DNA of 64,000 nt from UKL13-2 sp031430555 (GCA_031430555.1 JANPBQ010000253.1:6096-70095), one strand, 5' to 3'; shown: positions 9,416 to 18,939, counted from the first letter of the stretch. Notes: generated by a model from the letters alone, not told the origin. Numbers and translations are program-made.

Positions 9416-11026
9416 TTAGAACCCCACTGCCCCACCATCCTTGCGATGGTCGCTCCCTGCCACGTAGCCCTCGTCACCGAGGCGCCAAATCAATTGCGCG
9501 CCACCGAAAGCGAAATTCACCGCTTCGGCTGCCGCGATTTTATGCCCACGTTTCGCAAGTTCCTCCACCGTCGCCGCATTGAATCCCGGCTCAAGGCCGA
9601 TTGAAAAATCCGGGTTCACGATCCAGCGCGGCGCGTCGCTGGCAGCTTGCGGATTTTGATGATGGTCGATCATGCGGATCACCATTTGCGCGTGGCCTTG
9701 CGGCTGCATATGGCCGCCCATCACGCCGAAACTCATCAGCGGTTGGTTTTGATGATCGGTGAGGAAGCCGGGGATGATGGTTTGAAACGGTCGCTTGTTG
9801 GGTGCCACGCAATTCGGATGGCCCGGCGTGCGCACGAATCCGTGGCCGCGATTTTGCATCGAGATGCCGGTGCCGGGCACCACCACTCCGGAGCCAAATC
9901 CCATGTAATTCGATTGGATGAAACTGACCATCATGCCGCTCGCATCCGCCGTGGTGAGATAGACGGTGCCGCCGTGTTTTGGCATGCCAAAGACCGGCTG
10001 CCCGACAACATCTTTGCGAATCAACTTTGCGCGCGAGGCGAGATACTTTTTGTCGAGGAGCGATGCGATCGGCACATCCATGAACGCCGAATCGGCGATG
10101 TATCGGTACGCATCGGCAAAGGCTAATTTCATCGCCTCAATCTGGAGATGCACGCTCTCAGCCGAATCGACCGGCATGCTAGCCATGTCGAAATTTTCCA
10201 AGATGCCTAGCGTCAGCAACGCAGCGAGGCCTTGCCCGTTCGGTGGAATCTCGTGCAATCGTACGTCGCGGTAATCCATGTGAATTGTGCCAACCCAATC
10301 GGCGCGGTGATTCGCCAAATCGGCCTCGGACATGACCCCGCCGCCTTCACGCGAATGCGCGGCAATTTTCTGGGCGAGGTTGCCGCGATAAAACGACTCA
10401 CCCTTGCTCGCCGCGATGTCTTCCAGCGTCTCGGCCTGCCCGCCCAGAATCCACTTTTCGCCCGCATTCGGCGCGCGCCCTTGCGGCGTGAAATCACGGA
10501 CAAAATCGGGCTGGGCTTTCAACATCTCGGCTTGGCGCGCCCAACTGATCGCAGTGATCGGTGAGACCATGTGTCCGTCGCGCGCGTAGCCAATCGCGGG
10601 TTCGAACAACTTCTCGAAGGGCAATTTGCCAAATTTTGTCGACAACTCGACCCATTGTGAAACCGCGCCCGGCACGGTGGCGCTATCCCAGCCGCGCACC
10701 GGCATCGTTGCAAAACCCGGATATTTTTTGTCGAAGTATTCCGGCGTCCAGCCGGCGGGCGAGCGGCCCGAAGCATTCAGGCCGTGTATCGATTTCCCAT
10801 CCCAGAGAATGCAGAAACCATCGGAGCCAATGCCATTGCTGGTCGGTTCCACCACCGTCAGTGCAATTGCCGCCGCGATCGCTGCATCGACCGCGTTGCC
10901 GCCCGCCTGCAACATCGATAAGCCCGCTTGTGCGGCCAGCGGCTGCGAGGTCGCGACGATATTTTTCGCCATCACCGGCATGCGTTGCGAGGGGTAGGGA
11001 AAATCGTAGTTGAGTGGGTGTGTCAT
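9416..11026 (-). CDS. Gamma-glutamyltransferase family protein
   Basis: A 536-residue Ntn-hydrolase that is autocleaved into large and small subunits. HGGTVYLTTAD places the nucleophile threonine at T354, and GSGVVVPGTGISMQNRG follows in the small subunit. GGNAVDAAIA near residues 42-51 and PPNGQG near 261 are family motifs of the large subunit. There is no signal peptide, so this is the cytoplasmic or glutamyl-acylase-like branch rather than the periplasmic Ggt of glutathione salvage. It stands alone, diverging from a HAD gene. Confidence 0.88.
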   Translation of the reverse strand: MTHPLNYDFPYPSQRMPVMAKNIVATSQPLAAQAGLSMLQAGGNAVDAAIAAAIALTVVEPTSNGIGSDGFCILWDGKSIHGLNASGRSPAGWTPEYFDKKYPGFATMPVRGWDSATVPGAVSQWVELSTKFGKLPFEKLFEPAIGYARDGHMVSPITAISWARQAEMLKAQPDFVRDFTPQGRAPNAGEKWILGGQAETLEDIAASKGESFYRGNLAQKIAAHSREGGGVMSEADLANHRADWVGTIHMDYRDVRLHEIPPNGQGLAALLTLGILENFDMASMPVDSAESVHLQIEAMKLAFADAYRYIADSAFMDVPIASLLDKKYLASRAKLIRKDVVGQPVFGMPKHGGTVYLTTADASGMMVSFIQSNYMGFGSGVVVPGTGISMQNRGHGFVRTPGHPNCVAPNKRPFQTIIPGFLTDHQNQPLMSFGVMGGHMQPQGHAQMVIRMIDHHQNPQAASDAPRWIVNPDFSIGLEPGFNAATVEELAKRGHKIAAAEAVNFAFGGAQLIWRLGDEGYVAGSDHRKDGGAVGF

Positions 11027-11110
11027 GAGAATCCGCCGGATAAGGAGTCAAGCGAGTATTCTGGCGGATAGGAAGTTTCGCCAACATGACCAACCTCAAA
11101 AAGGCTGCCC

Positions 11111-11791
11111 ATGCTTCAACTTGATGCGCTGGTGTTCGACGCGTACGGCACGCTGTTCAACGTGCATTCGGTGGTCGCAAAGTGCGAGCAATTTTTTCCC
11201 GGCAAGGGGCACGCGCTTTCGCAACTGTGGCGAACCAAGCAGCTTGAGTACACCTGGCTCAGAAGCCTGATGGGGCGCTATGTCGATTTCAATGTCGTCA
11301 CGGCGGACGCCTTGAAACACGCCTGCGCAGCACTTGGGCTTGATAGCAGCGACGACACGCTTACGCAATTGATGCGCGCCTATTCCACGCTGGAGACCTT
11401 CGATGACGCGCAACCAGTGCTGAAGGCGCTGCGTGAGAAATATCCCGCAATCAAACTCGCAATCCTCTCCAACGGCGCGCCGGCAATGCTCAACGCCGTG
11501 GTGCGGCACAACCATATGGAGTCCATGCTCGATGCCATGTTGAGTGTCGATGCCGTCGCAGTGTTCAAACCCGATCCGCGCGTGTATCAATTGGCGGTGG
11601 ATCGATTGCACCTTTCTGCGCATCGTATCGGCTTTGTTTCCAGCAACGGCTGGGACGCGGCGGGTGCGAAGGCCTTTGGTTTCACCGTGTTCTGGGTGAA
11701 TCGCGCCCATGCACCCGTGGAGGAACTCGGTTTCAAACCGGATTTCGTCGTGGATTCGTTGCGGGATATTCCGGATTTGATGGCGGGCTGA
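11111..11791 (+). CDS. Haloacid dehalogenase, type II (L-2-haloacid dehalogenase-like)
   Basis: A 226-residue HAD-superfamily hydrolase with the type II haloacid dehalogenase signature. It has LVFDAYGTLF with nucleophile D10, R41 in WRTKQLEYTW, ILSNG with S120-N121, K153 in FKPDPRVY, and VSSNGWDAAGAKAFGF with S178, N179 and D182. All residues expected for hydrolytic dehalogenation of 2-haloacids are present, although many such proteins act on other substrates. It starts 84 bases from the divergent gamma-glutamyltransferase. Confidence 0.85.
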   Translation: MLQLDALVFDAYGTLFNVHSVVAKCEQFFPGKGHALSQLWRTKQLEYTWLRSLMGRYVDFNVVTADALKHACAALGLDSSDDTLTQLMRAYSTLETFDDAQPVLKALREKYPAIKLAILSNGAPAMLNAVVRHNHMESMLDAMLSVDAVAVFKPDPRVYQLAVDRLHLSAHRIGFVSSNGWDAAGAKAFGFTVFWVNRAHAPVEELGFKPDFVVDSLRDIPDLMAG

Positions 11792-11829
11792 TGCAAGGCC
11801 AGCTGATTCGTCGCCAGTCAGATCACGCC

Positions 11830-11912
11830 GTAGGATGGGTGGAGCGCAGCGATACCCATCATGACTGCGCGCATGGAGGTCTATGGGCATCGCTGCGCTC
11901 CATCCATCCTAC
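11830..11912. repeat. Long intergenic inverted repeat (class 3)
   Basis: The sequence TAGGATGGGTGGAGCGCAGC at 11831 is mirrored by GCTGCGCTCCATCCATCCTA ending at 11911, with a short spacer of about 22 bases. Each arm is near 30 bases. A degenerate one-armed copy (GGATGGAGCACAGCGATACC) occurs near 57212. It lies between convergent genes, just outside the tctA terminator. Confidence 0.7.
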
Positions 11913-11916
11913 ATAA

Positions 11917-11945
11917 AAAAAATCCCCGCACGCGGCGGGGATTTT
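11917..11945 (-). terminator. Rho-independent terminator after tctA
   Basis: The stem ATCCCCGC/GCGGGGAT with a 5-base loop is followed, on the minus strand, by eight T residues. It sits 18 bases after the tctA stop codon. The opposite side has five T residues, so it may also work weakly for the convergent HAD gene. Confidence 0.85.
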
Positions 11946-11959
11946 TGCACTCGTAAATC

Positions 11960-13465
11960 TTACTCTTCCACAAACGCCTCTTCGCGTTTCTTGCGGATCG
12001 CCGGCAGCATGATGATGATCAGCAACAGCGCGGCAATCCCGAGCAGCGTCGCCGACAATGGCCGTGTCACGAAGGTCATCGGATCGCCGCGCGAAAGCAG
12101 CATTGCGCGCCGCAGATTCTCTTCCATCATCGGCCCAAGAATGAAACCCAGCAGCAGCGGCGCGGGTTCGCAATCGAGCTTGACGAACAGGTAACCGATG
12201 AATCCAAAAAGTGCGGTGATCACCACATCGAACGGGCTGTTCGACAACGAATAAACACCGATGCCGCAGAACACCAAAATCGCCGGGTAAAGCATCCGAT
12301 ATGGCACCGTCAACAACTTGATCCACATGCCGATCAACGGCAAGTTCAACACTACCAGCAACAGATTGCCGATCCACATGCTGGCGATCATTCCCCAGAA
12401 CAGCGCCGGCCGCTCGGTCATCACCTGTGGGCCGGGCTGGATGCCCTGAATGATCATCGCACCGACCATCAGCGCCATCACCGGGTTCGGCGGGATGCCG
12501 AGCGTGAGCAGCGGAATGAATGACGTCTGCGCGGCCGCATTGTTGGCCGCCTCGGGCGCCGCCACGCCGCGAATGTCGCCCTTACCGAACTTCGACGGGT
12601 CTTTGGCGATCTTTTTCTCCAGCGTATAGGCCGCGAACGAGGCGAGCACCGCGCCGCCGCCGGGCAGAATGCCAAGCAGCGAACCCAACGCCGTGCCGCG
12701 CAACACCGATTTCCACGCTTTCTTGAAGTCGTCCGCCGTCGGCCACAAATGCGTGACTTTTTTGACGAACACTTCGCGCTCCTGGCCCTGCTCGAGATTT
12801 TTCATGATCTCCGCCAAGCCAAACACGCCCATGGCGACGGCCACAAAGCCAATGCCGTCGGTGAGCTCGGGCACGCCGAAACTGAAACGCGCCATGCCTG
12901 AATTGACATCGGTGCCGACCAGGCCCAGCAACAAGCCGAGGACGATCATGGCGATCGCCTTCAACACCGAGCCGTGCGCGAGCACGACAGCGGCGATCAG
13001 GCCCAGCGCCATCAGGGAAAAATATTCGGCGGGGCCGAACTTGAACGCAATTTGCGCAAGCGGCGGCGCCGCAACCGCCAGCAAAATCGTCGCCACCGTG
13101 CCGGCAAAAAATGATCCCAATGCGGCCGTCGCCAGGGCAGGACCCGCTCGCCCCTGTCGGGCCATCTGATAGCCATCCAGTGCCGTCACCACCGAGGACG
13201 ATTCACCGGGAATGTTGATTAATATCGCGGTGGTCGATCCGCCGTACTGCGCGCCGTAGTAAATGCCGGCCAGCATGATGAGTGAGGATTCCGGCGGCAA
13301 GGTGAACGTGGCGGGCAGCAACATCGCGATGGTGGCCACCGGCCCGATACCGGGCAACACGCCGATCAGCGTGCCGAGCAGGCAGCCAATGAGGCAATAC
13401 ATGAGATTGTTCAGCGTGAGCGCGACACCGAAGCCGAGCGACAGATTGGCAATGAGTTGATCCAT
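11960..13465 (-). CDS. tctA: Tripartite tricarboxylate transporter large permease TctA
   Basis: A 501-residue polytopic membrane protein of the TctA family, the large permease of a secondary transporter that takes substrate from a periplasmic Bug receptor. Family motifs include GVLPGIGPVATIAMLLP near residue 38, YYGAQYGGSTTAILINIPGE near 68 and LPGGGAVLASF near 260. It starts 9 bases after tctB and ends the nine-gene minus-strand cluster, with a terminator downstream. The substrate is unknown; neighbours suggest a dicarboxylate or a carboxylated organic acid. Confidence 0.93.
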   Translation of the reverse strand: MDQLIANLSLGFGVALTLNNLMYCLIGCLLGTLIGVLPGIGPVATIAMLLPATFTLPPESSLIMLAGIYYGAQYGGSTTAILINIPGESSSVVTALDGYQMARQGRAGPALATAALGSFFAGTVATILLAVAAPPLAQIAFKFGPAEYFSLMALGLIAAVVLAHGSVLKAIAMIVLGLLLGLVGTDVNSGMARFSFGVPELTDGIGFVAVAMGVFGLAEIMKNLEQGQEREVFVKKVTHLWPTADDFKKAWKSVLRGTALGSLLGILPGGGAVLASFAAYTLEKKIAKDPSKFGKGDIRGVAAPEAANNAAAQTSFIPLLTLGIPPNPVMALMVGAMIIQGIQPGPQVMTERPALFWGMIASMWIGNLLLVVLNLPLIGMWIKLLTVPYRMLYPAILVFCGIGVYSLSNSPFDVVITALFGFIGYLFVKLDCEPAPLLLGFILGPMMEENLRRAMLLSRGDPMTFVTRPLSATLLGIAALLLIIIMLPAIRKKREEAFVEE

Positions 13466-13474
13466 GTCGTCCCC

Positions 13475-13936
13475 TTAGCCGGAAATGAAAGAAGGCCAGA
13501 TCGGGAACGGCAACTTCAAGCCGTACACGAAGATTCCCACCGACGCCGCCGCCAAAATGACGCTGGAAATGATCGCCTCTTTCCAGCGGTGTTCATGCCC
13601 GCCGTACGATGCGACGATCACCAGAACGATGATTGAAATCACCAAGCCGGCAAGCTTGGCGATCAAGCCGAAGATAACGAAAGCGAGCAACACCCAGAAC
13701 AACGGTCGCCACGCGAATTTCGCCACCGGCCCGCCTTGTGAAATCCACGCTTGCGCGATGATGATGAGGCCCATTACGCCCATGATGATACCGAGCACAT
13801 AGGGGAAGTAACCTGGTCCCATGCGGCTGCCGGTGCCCATCGGGTACTCGTAAACCTTGACGATGATGGCGAATGAAAAGCCGATCAACGCGAACATGAC
13901 GCCGGACCAGAAGTCCTTGGGATTTTTGAGTTTCAC
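13475..13936 (-). CDS. tctB: Tripartite tricarboxylate transporter small permease TctB
   Basis: A 153-residue protein with four predicted membrane helices, starting FWSGVMFALIGFSFAIIV and containing the GTGSRMGPGYFP motif near residue 40 that marks TctB proteins. It is the small membrane subunit of the transporter encoded with tctA immediately downstream and a Bug receptor 164 bases upstream. The AGGAG-like site GAGGAGAAGCGGTG precedes the ATG. Confidence 0.9.
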   Translation of the reverse strand: MKLKNPKDFWSGVMFALIGFSFAIIVKVYEYPMGTGSRMGPGYFPYVLGIIMGVMGLIIIAQAWISQGGPVAKFAWRPLFWVLLAFVIFGLIAKLAGLVISIIVLVIVASYGGHEHRWKEAIISSVILAAASVGIFVYGLKLPFPIWPSFISG

Positions 13937-14100
13937 CGCTTCTCCTCGATTTACTGTCTTATTGTTTCTTGCTATGTCTGATTTTAGCGGAAGACGGCCG
14001 ACTCATGCCCGGCATTGTCCTGATCGGCCGCTACGACAATTTCATGCAGTTCGCGACTCGCGAGTCGACCCGGTGCCCGATTGCGCCGACACCCACCGCA

Positions 14101-15054
14101 TTATTTCAACAAACCCATTTTCTTCGCGAGCTCGGTATACACCTTCGCGCGTTCGGCCATGAATGCGGGCATTTTGTCGTACGTGATATCGGTCAATTCG
14201 AAACCGAGTTCGTCCATACGGGTGCGGAACTCCGGGTCGCGATTGATTTCGCTGAACATGTCCGAGACCTTCTTGCGCAGCTCTGGCGAGGAGGATTTCG
14301 GCAATGCGAGGCCGCGATAGGCACCATCGACCCATTCGATGCCGAGCTCTTTGAAAGTCGGCACGTCGGGAAACTGCGGATGACGCTTCTCCGTGGCAAT
14401 GGCCAACATGCGCGTCTTGCCTTTTTGCGTGATCGCGAGCGTTACGTACGACATCGCCAGATCCACGTGCCCGCCGAGGAGCGATGCGACCAAGTCACCG
14501 GTGCCTTTGAAAGGAATGTAATTGGTCTTGATGCCCATCGCGTTGTTCAAGCGCTCGGTCGCCATATGGTTCGCGGAATTGGTGCCGGAACCGGCAATCG
14601 AAATGACGCCCGGTTTGTCTTTGGCGGCTTTGATCAATTCCTGATAGTTCTTGAAGGGCGACTCGCTACGCACCACGATGGCATCCGGCGTGTAGTGATA
14701 GAAATAGACGTTGGTGATGTCTTCAGTCTTGTATTGCACGGTGCCTTCAAGCGGCTGCAACACCAGATGCGGCAGATTGGTGCTCATGATCGTGTAGCCA
14801 TCGCCGGGGAATGTGTTGGTCTGCGACCATGCGAGCGCGCCGCCCGCGCCCGGCTTCGATTCGACAATGATGTCCTGACCGAATTTTTTCTTGAACACCT
14901 GGCCCTGCAAACGCGCACCGATGTCCGATTCGCCGCCCGGCGCGAAGGGAATGATGTAACGCACGGGTTTATCAGGATAAGTGGATTGCGCGAACGCTCC
15001 ACCGGCAAAAACCACTGTCAACGCGGATACCAGCATGACGACAATATTTTTCAT
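14101..15054 (-). CDS. Bug-family periplasmic solute receptor (TctC)
   Basis: A 317-residue tripartite transporter receptor. A Sec signal peptide covers residues 1-22 (ALTVVFAGGAFAQ at its end). YPDKPVRYIIPFAPGGESD is the classic Bug start of the mature protein, and ESKPGAGGALAW and IAGSGTNSANHM follow. I chose the ATG at 15054 because GAGGAGGAAAAG lies just upstream; the longer frame reads through a palindromic repeat. It sits directly before tctB-tctA and probably serves that permease. Confidence 0.92.
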   Translation of the reverse strand: MKNIVVMLVSALTVVFAGGAFAQSTYPDKPVRYIIPFAPGGESDIGARLQGQVFKKKFGQDIIVESKPGAGGALAWSQTNTFPGDGYTIMSTNLPHLVLQPLEGTVQYKTEDITNVYFYHYTPDAIVVRSESPFKNYQELIKAAKDKPGVISIAGSGTNSANHMATERLNNAMGIKTNYIPFKGTGDLVASLLGGHVDLAMSYVTLAITQKGKTRMLAIATEKRHPQFPDVPTFKELGIEWVDGAYRGLALPKSSSPELRKKVSDMFSEINRDPEFRTRMDELGFELTDITYDKMPAFMAERAKVYTELAKKMGLLK

Positions 15055-15093
15055 CTTCTTTTCCTCCTCACTAGAATGGCGCGTACTTTGGGT

Positions 15094-15176
15094 GTCTCCC
15101 CGGCGAAGGCCGGGGCCAAATTGTTTTGCGCCTCGCCGCAAAATTCAAATCGGGCCCCGGCCTTCGTCGGGGAGAC
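15094..15176. repeat. Large CCGG palindrome (class 2 repeat)
   Basis: GTCTCCCCGGCGAAGGCCGG is mirrored by CCGGCCTTCGTCGGGGAGAC, each arm about 24 bases with one mismatch, around a central segment that itself can pair (TTTTGCG/CGCAAAA). It separates the dehydrogenase gene from the Bug receptor and could work as a transcription attenuator within the cluster. Confidence 0.7.
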
Positions 15177-15275
15177 ATTGTTTAGGATTTACCTTCGAAC
15201 TTCAACTGCGTGTACCAAGCGCCGAAACACCTAAGCGCAATTCCCTACTGGCTCTTATTGTTTGCACGGCACGCC

Positions 15276-16343
15276 TCAAATTGCCTCCGCGATCGCCCGG
15301 CCCACATCCTGTGTACTCGCCGTCCCGCCCATATCGCGGGTACGCGGGCCATCGACCAACACGGTTTCAATCGCCTTAACGATAGCATCTCCGGCGGTTT
15401 TGTGTCCGAGATGCTCCAGCATCATCGCACCGCTCCAGATTTGCCCGATCGGATTGGCAATACTTTTGCCGTAAATATCCGGCGCGCTGCCATGCACCGG
15501 CTCAAAGCACGACGGGAATTCCCGCTCGGGATTCAGGTTGGCCGAGGGCGCGATGCCAATCGTTCCTGTGCAGGCGGGCCCCAGGTCGGACAGAATATCG
15601 CCGAACAAATTCGAGCCCACCACCACATCGAACCAATCCGGATGCTGCACAAAATGCGCCGTCAAAATATCAATGTGATATTGCGAGGTGCGGATGTCCG
15701 GATACTTCGCCGACATTTCCTTGAAGCGCTCATCCCAGTACGGCATGGTGATGGCGATGCCGTTCGATTTGGTGGCCGAGGTCACGTGTTTGTTCTTGCG
15801 CGTCTTCGCCAATTCAAACGCGTATTTCAAGATGCGATCGACGCCGCGCCGGGTGAAGATGGTTTGCTGCATGCACATTTCATGTTCGGTGCCGTTGTAG
15901 AGCCGCCCGCCGATCGATGAATATTCGCCCTCGTTGTTTTCGCGCACCACCCAGAAATCGATGTCGCCCGGTTTGCGCCCAGCGAGCGGCGAAGGCACAC
16001 CCGGCATCAAACGCACCGGCCGCACATTGGCATAGAGCTGAAACTCGCGGCGGATGGGAATCAACAATCCCCAGAGTGAGACATGATCGAGCACCGTCGG
16101 AAAACCGACTGCACCGAGAAAGATGGCATCGTGATCGCGGATTTCCTTGAGGCCCTCGTCTGGCATCATTTTTCCATGCTTCAAATAGTAGTCGCAGCTC
16201 CACGGCTTCTCGTCGAATTGAAAACCGACATCAAATTTGCAGCCCGCCGCCTCGAGTACGCGGATGCCCTCCGGCACCACTTCCTTGCCAATGCCGTCGC
16301 CGGCGATCACCGCGATTTTGTATTTGTTCACGATCCGCTCCAT
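15276..16343 (-). CDS. Tartrate/D-malate-type dehydrogenase (isocitrate/isopropylmalate dehydrogenase family)
   Basis: A 355-residue beta-decarboxylating dehydrogenase. IAVIAGDGIGKEVVPEG opens the protein. LYANVRPVR near 110 carries a substrate-binding arginine, and VVRENNEGEYSS near 138 is typical of tartrate and D-malate dehydrogenases rather than LeuB. The metal aspartates lie in VVVGSNLFGDILSD, and EPVHGSAPDI binds NAD. An in-frame GTG at 16361 is an alternative start. Within this cluster it probably oxidises a 2-hydroxydicarboxylate taken up by the TTT system. Confidence 0.87.
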   Translation of the reverse strand: MERIVNKYKIAVIAGDGIGKEVVPEGIRVLEAAGCKFDVGFQFDEKPWSCDYYLKHGKMMPDEGLKEIRDHDAIFLGAVGFPTVLDHVSLWGLLIPIRREFQLYANVRPVRLMPGVPSPLAGRKPGDIDFWVVRENNEGEYSSIGGRLYNGTEHEMCMQQTIFTRRGVDRILKYAFELAKTRKNKHVTSATKSNGIAITMPYWDERFKEMSAKYPDIRTSQYHIDILTAHFVQHPDWFDVVVGSNLFGDILSDLGPACTGTIGIAPSANLNPEREFPSCFEPVHGSAPDIYGKSIANPIGQIWSGAMMLEHLGHKTAGDAIVKAIETVLVDGPRTRDMGGTASTQDVGRAIAEAI

Positions 16344-16451
16344 CTGAAATGACTCTGCCACTTTTTACCATGTGGGCATTGGCCCAACCTTGATTTGGTG
16401 CAGGTTGGATGGTGCCCTGCACGTCGTACAGACTCGAAAGCTCCATTGCAT

Positions 16452-16481
16452 TCGTCATTCCGGGCTGCGCCGGAATGACGA
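16452..16481. repeat. Short perfect palindrome TCGTCATTCCGG/CCGGAATGACGA
   Basis: Two perfect 12-base arms flank a 6-base loop in the gap between the lyase and dehydrogenase genes, forming a stable hairpin. The type is common in proteobacterial intergenic DNA and resembles the class 2 repeats at 3.9 and 15.1 kb. Confidence 0.65.
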
Positions 16482-16517
16482 GAACTTGTGTCCGATAAAC
16501 GAACGCAAAAAAACATC

Positions 16518-16580
16518 AAACAAGCACTGGCGCGCCTTTCCAGGCATTTCCGCCCCGAAACCTGCACCAGTGCTTGTGTT
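16518..16580. repeat. Dispersed palindromic repeat, copy C
   Basis: The left arm ACAAGCACTGGCGCG and right arm CTGCACCAGTGCTTGT flank a loop region of about 27 bases. This belongs to the same family as copy A, with the CTAG tip changed to AAGC. It lies immediately beyond the stop codon of the lyase gene. Confidence 0.7.
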
Positions 16581-16591
16581 TCACGCCTTCC

Positions 16592-17968
16592 TCAACTTTG
16601 ATGAACTAGCCCCGAGCCCGTGCGCGTTCGTCTGGCCAACACTTTATCGACCATCACCCCAGCCTGTCCCAGATAGTTTGCGGGATCGCACAATCGCGCG
16701 AGCGCGGCGCGGTCTAGGTGCTGGTTGATTTCCGGATGCGCCACCAATAAATCGAGCAAGGGTTTCTTGGTCTTGATGGCCTCGCGGCACAGCTCATACA
16801 CCAGATCGTGCGCATATTCGCGACCGATGTAAGGCCCCAAGCCCATCATCACCGCTTCCGACATGACCAGGCCTTTGGTCAAGTCGATGTTCGCGCGCAT
16901 CTGGTCGGCATCGACCTCGAGGCCCGCCAACACGAACTTGGTTTGGCGCAATGCACCGGCCGTCAGGCAAAACGCTTCGGGCAACGCGATCCATTCAATC
17001 TCCCACGGGCCGGTCGAGCGCTCGTGATCGGCGATCATCGCATCCATCAACGAGGCCGCATGCTGGCGCACCACCGAGACGGCGGCGTGGATGTAGCAGC
17101 TGGAAATGGGATTGCGCTTTTGCGGCATCGTGCTGCTGGAGCCGCGACCGGGCGCGAACGGCTCGTAGACTTCGCCGACCTCGCTTTGCATCATCAGCTT
17201 CACATCCATCGCGATTTTGCCGAGCGAGCCACCCACCATGCCGAGAAAGGCACCCACTTCGGCGATCGTATCGCGCACCGTGTGCCAGGCAATGTCGGGT
17301 TGCGCGAGGCCGAGCTCTTGCATCAATCCCGTCTGCGTTTCCATTGCGCCTTTTTCGATGGAGGCAAGCGTTCCGCACGCCCCGCCGAATTCGCCCATCA
17401 GCACGCGCGGACGCAATTGTTCGAGCCGCTCAATGTGACGCTCGATGCCGGCCAAAATTGACGCGCACTTGAAGCCAAACGTGACGGGAATCGCCTGCTG
17501 CAAATTGCTGCGGCCGATAACGGGAGTGTCGCGGTAGCGCAACGACAAGTCGGCGAGCAGACGGGAAATATCGCGCAGATCGGCTTCGACAATATCGAGT
17601 CCTTCGCGAATCTGCATCACGGCGGCGGTATCGGTAATATCCTGCGTGGTCGCACCCCAGTGGCAGTATTCACCGAGCTTGTCGCGGCACAGCGCATTGA
17701 TCTGCGAGACCACGCCCAGCACCGGGTATCCGATGCGTTCGGTTTGCTCGCGCAATTTCACCATATCAATCTTGGCCAATTCGCAGTTGCGGATGATTTC
17801 GTCGGCGGCCTCCTGCGGAATGATGCCGAGCTTGCCTTGCACCTTCGCCAGCGCCCGCTCGATATCGAGATATTTTGCGGTGCGGTTTTCGTCCGACCAG
17901 ACGAAACGCATCGCGTCGGTGCTGAAGATGTTGCCAAAAATGTTTGAGTCGATGATGCCGGCGTTCAT
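16592..17968 (-). CDS. Fumarase/adenylosuccinate lyase superfamily lyase (PcaB-like)
   Basis: A 458-residue lyase with the superfamily signature SSSTMPQKRNP at residues 277-287 (flexible loop serine), and HWGATTQDITD at 103-113. A gamma-carboxymuconate cycloisomerase-like architecture is likely. It is not the housekeeping PurB by context: it is flanked by a dehydrogenase, a hot-dog dehydratase and Bug receptors. Possible roles are cycloisomerisation of a carboxymuconate or C-N/C-O lyase action on a succinyl adduct; the sequence alone does not decide. Confidence 0.8.
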   Translation of the reverse strand: MNAGIIDSNIFGNIFSTDAMRFVWSDENRTAKYLDIERALAKVQGKLGIIPQEAADEIIRNCELAKIDMVKLREQTERIGYPVLGVVSQINALCRDKLGEYCHWGATTQDITDTAAVMQIREGLDIVEADLRDISRLLADLSLRYRDTPVIGRSNLQQAIPVTFGFKCASILAGIERHIERLEQLRPRVLMGEFGGACGTLASIEKGAMETQTGLMQELGLAQPDIAWHTVRDTIAEVGAFLGMVGGSLGKIAMDVKLMMQSEVGEVYEPFAPGRGSSSTMPQKRNPISSCYIHAAVSVVRQHAASLMDAMIADHERSTGPWEIEWIALPEAFCLTAGALRQTKFVLAGLEVDADQMRANIDLTKGLVMSEAVMMGLGPYIGREYAHDLVYELCREAIKTKKPLLDLLVAHPEINQHLDRAALARLCDPANYLGQAGVMVDKVLARRTRTGSGLVHQS

Positions 17969-18017
17969 GGTTTCTTCTCCAGTCAGGTTTTACTCGAATT
18001 TCGTTTGCGCTCGACGC

Positions 18018-18875
18018 TCAGGTGATTGAGCGATGAATCGTCCCTTTCGCATCCATCGCAAGGAAGCCCTCGTGGTCGCACGCCCACAGGTGAAATGACT
18101 TGCCGTCGGCTAAACGCTCGCCGCAAATAGTAAACGGATTGATGTCGAACAAAGGCCGCACCGCGCGGAATTCGTATTGTGCGATTTCGGCGTCCGGCAC
18201 TTGCGCGCGCAGCGATTCCAGCAACAGAGTGGCGATCAGCGGGCCGTGGACGATCAAGCCCGGATAGCCTTCGGTCTCGGTCGCATAGCGGCGATCATAG
18301 TGAATGCGGTGGCCGTTGAACGTGAGCGCCGAATAGCGAAACAGCAACACATCGTCGGCAATCCATTTCTTTTCCCACGCGGCGGTAGCAGGTGCCGGCT
18401 TGGCCGGTGGCAGCGGCTCGTCCGGACGCACGGCTTCGCGGTAAACAATATCGTGGAATTCCGTCAACGCGATTTCATGCAAATCATTGCGGCGGATTTC
18501 ATGTTTGACCTTCACAAACACCAGCGGCCCGCTGCGCCCGGGTTTCTCCGTCACATCGACGATGGTGGAGGTGCGCGAAACGGCGTCGCCTACCCGCAGC
18601 GGATGCGTAAATTCAAACTGGCTGCCCGCCCACATGCGGCGCGGCAATGGCACCGGCGGGAGGAAGCCACCGCGTTTTGCATGACCGTCCGGGCCGATTT
18701 CCGATTGCCGATGCAATGGCAGAAAATACAACCAATGCCACAGCGGCGGAAGCGACTCTCCGGATACCGGACGCCCGGGCGCGCAATCCAGCATCGCCGC
18801 CATCGCCGCGTAGGGGGTAGCGGTAACGATATCGGTGACCACTTCGGATCGTCCGATCCATTCGGAGAAATTCAT
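18018..18875 (-). CDS. FAS1-like dehydratase / mesaconyl-C4-CoA hydratase-like protein
   Basis: A 285-residue double hot-dog protein. The N-terminal half (about 1-150) is the FAS1-dehydratase-like domain. The C-terminal half has HYDRRYATETEGYPGLIVHG, residues 192-211, with the hydratase His and Asp and the GLxxHG substrate loop. Such proteins hydrate or dehydrate acyl-CoA thioesters, including mesaconyl-C4-CoA. The upstream frame is open to 19004, but the ATG at 18875 begins the conserved part. It likely works with the acyl-CoA ligase of the same cluster. Confidence 0.83.
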   Translation of the reverse strand: MNFSEWIGRSEVVTDIVTATPYAAMAAMLDCAPGRPVSGESLPPLWHWLYFLPLHRQSEIGPDGHAKRGGFLPPVPLPRRMWAGSQFEFTHPLRVGDAVSRTSTIVDVTEKPGRSGPLVFVKVKHEIRRNDLHEIALTEFHDIVYREAVRPDEPLPPAKPAPATAAWEKKWIADDVLLFRYSALTFNGHRIHYDRRYATETEGYPGLIVHGPLIATLLLESLRAQVPDAEIAQYEFRAVRPLFDINPFTICGERLADGKSFHLWACDHEGFLAMDAKGTIHRSIT

Positions 18876-18939
18876 TTGCGTTGATTTCGGGTTGAGTTGA
18901 AGGGTGTATGGGCGCGTGAAACGTAAACGCGACTCTGCG

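Noticed and set aside
13969..15234. A 421-codon plus-strand open frame
   Set aside because: It lies antisense to the Bug receptor gene, has His/Arg-rich nonsense composition and no domain; the minus strand carries the real gene.
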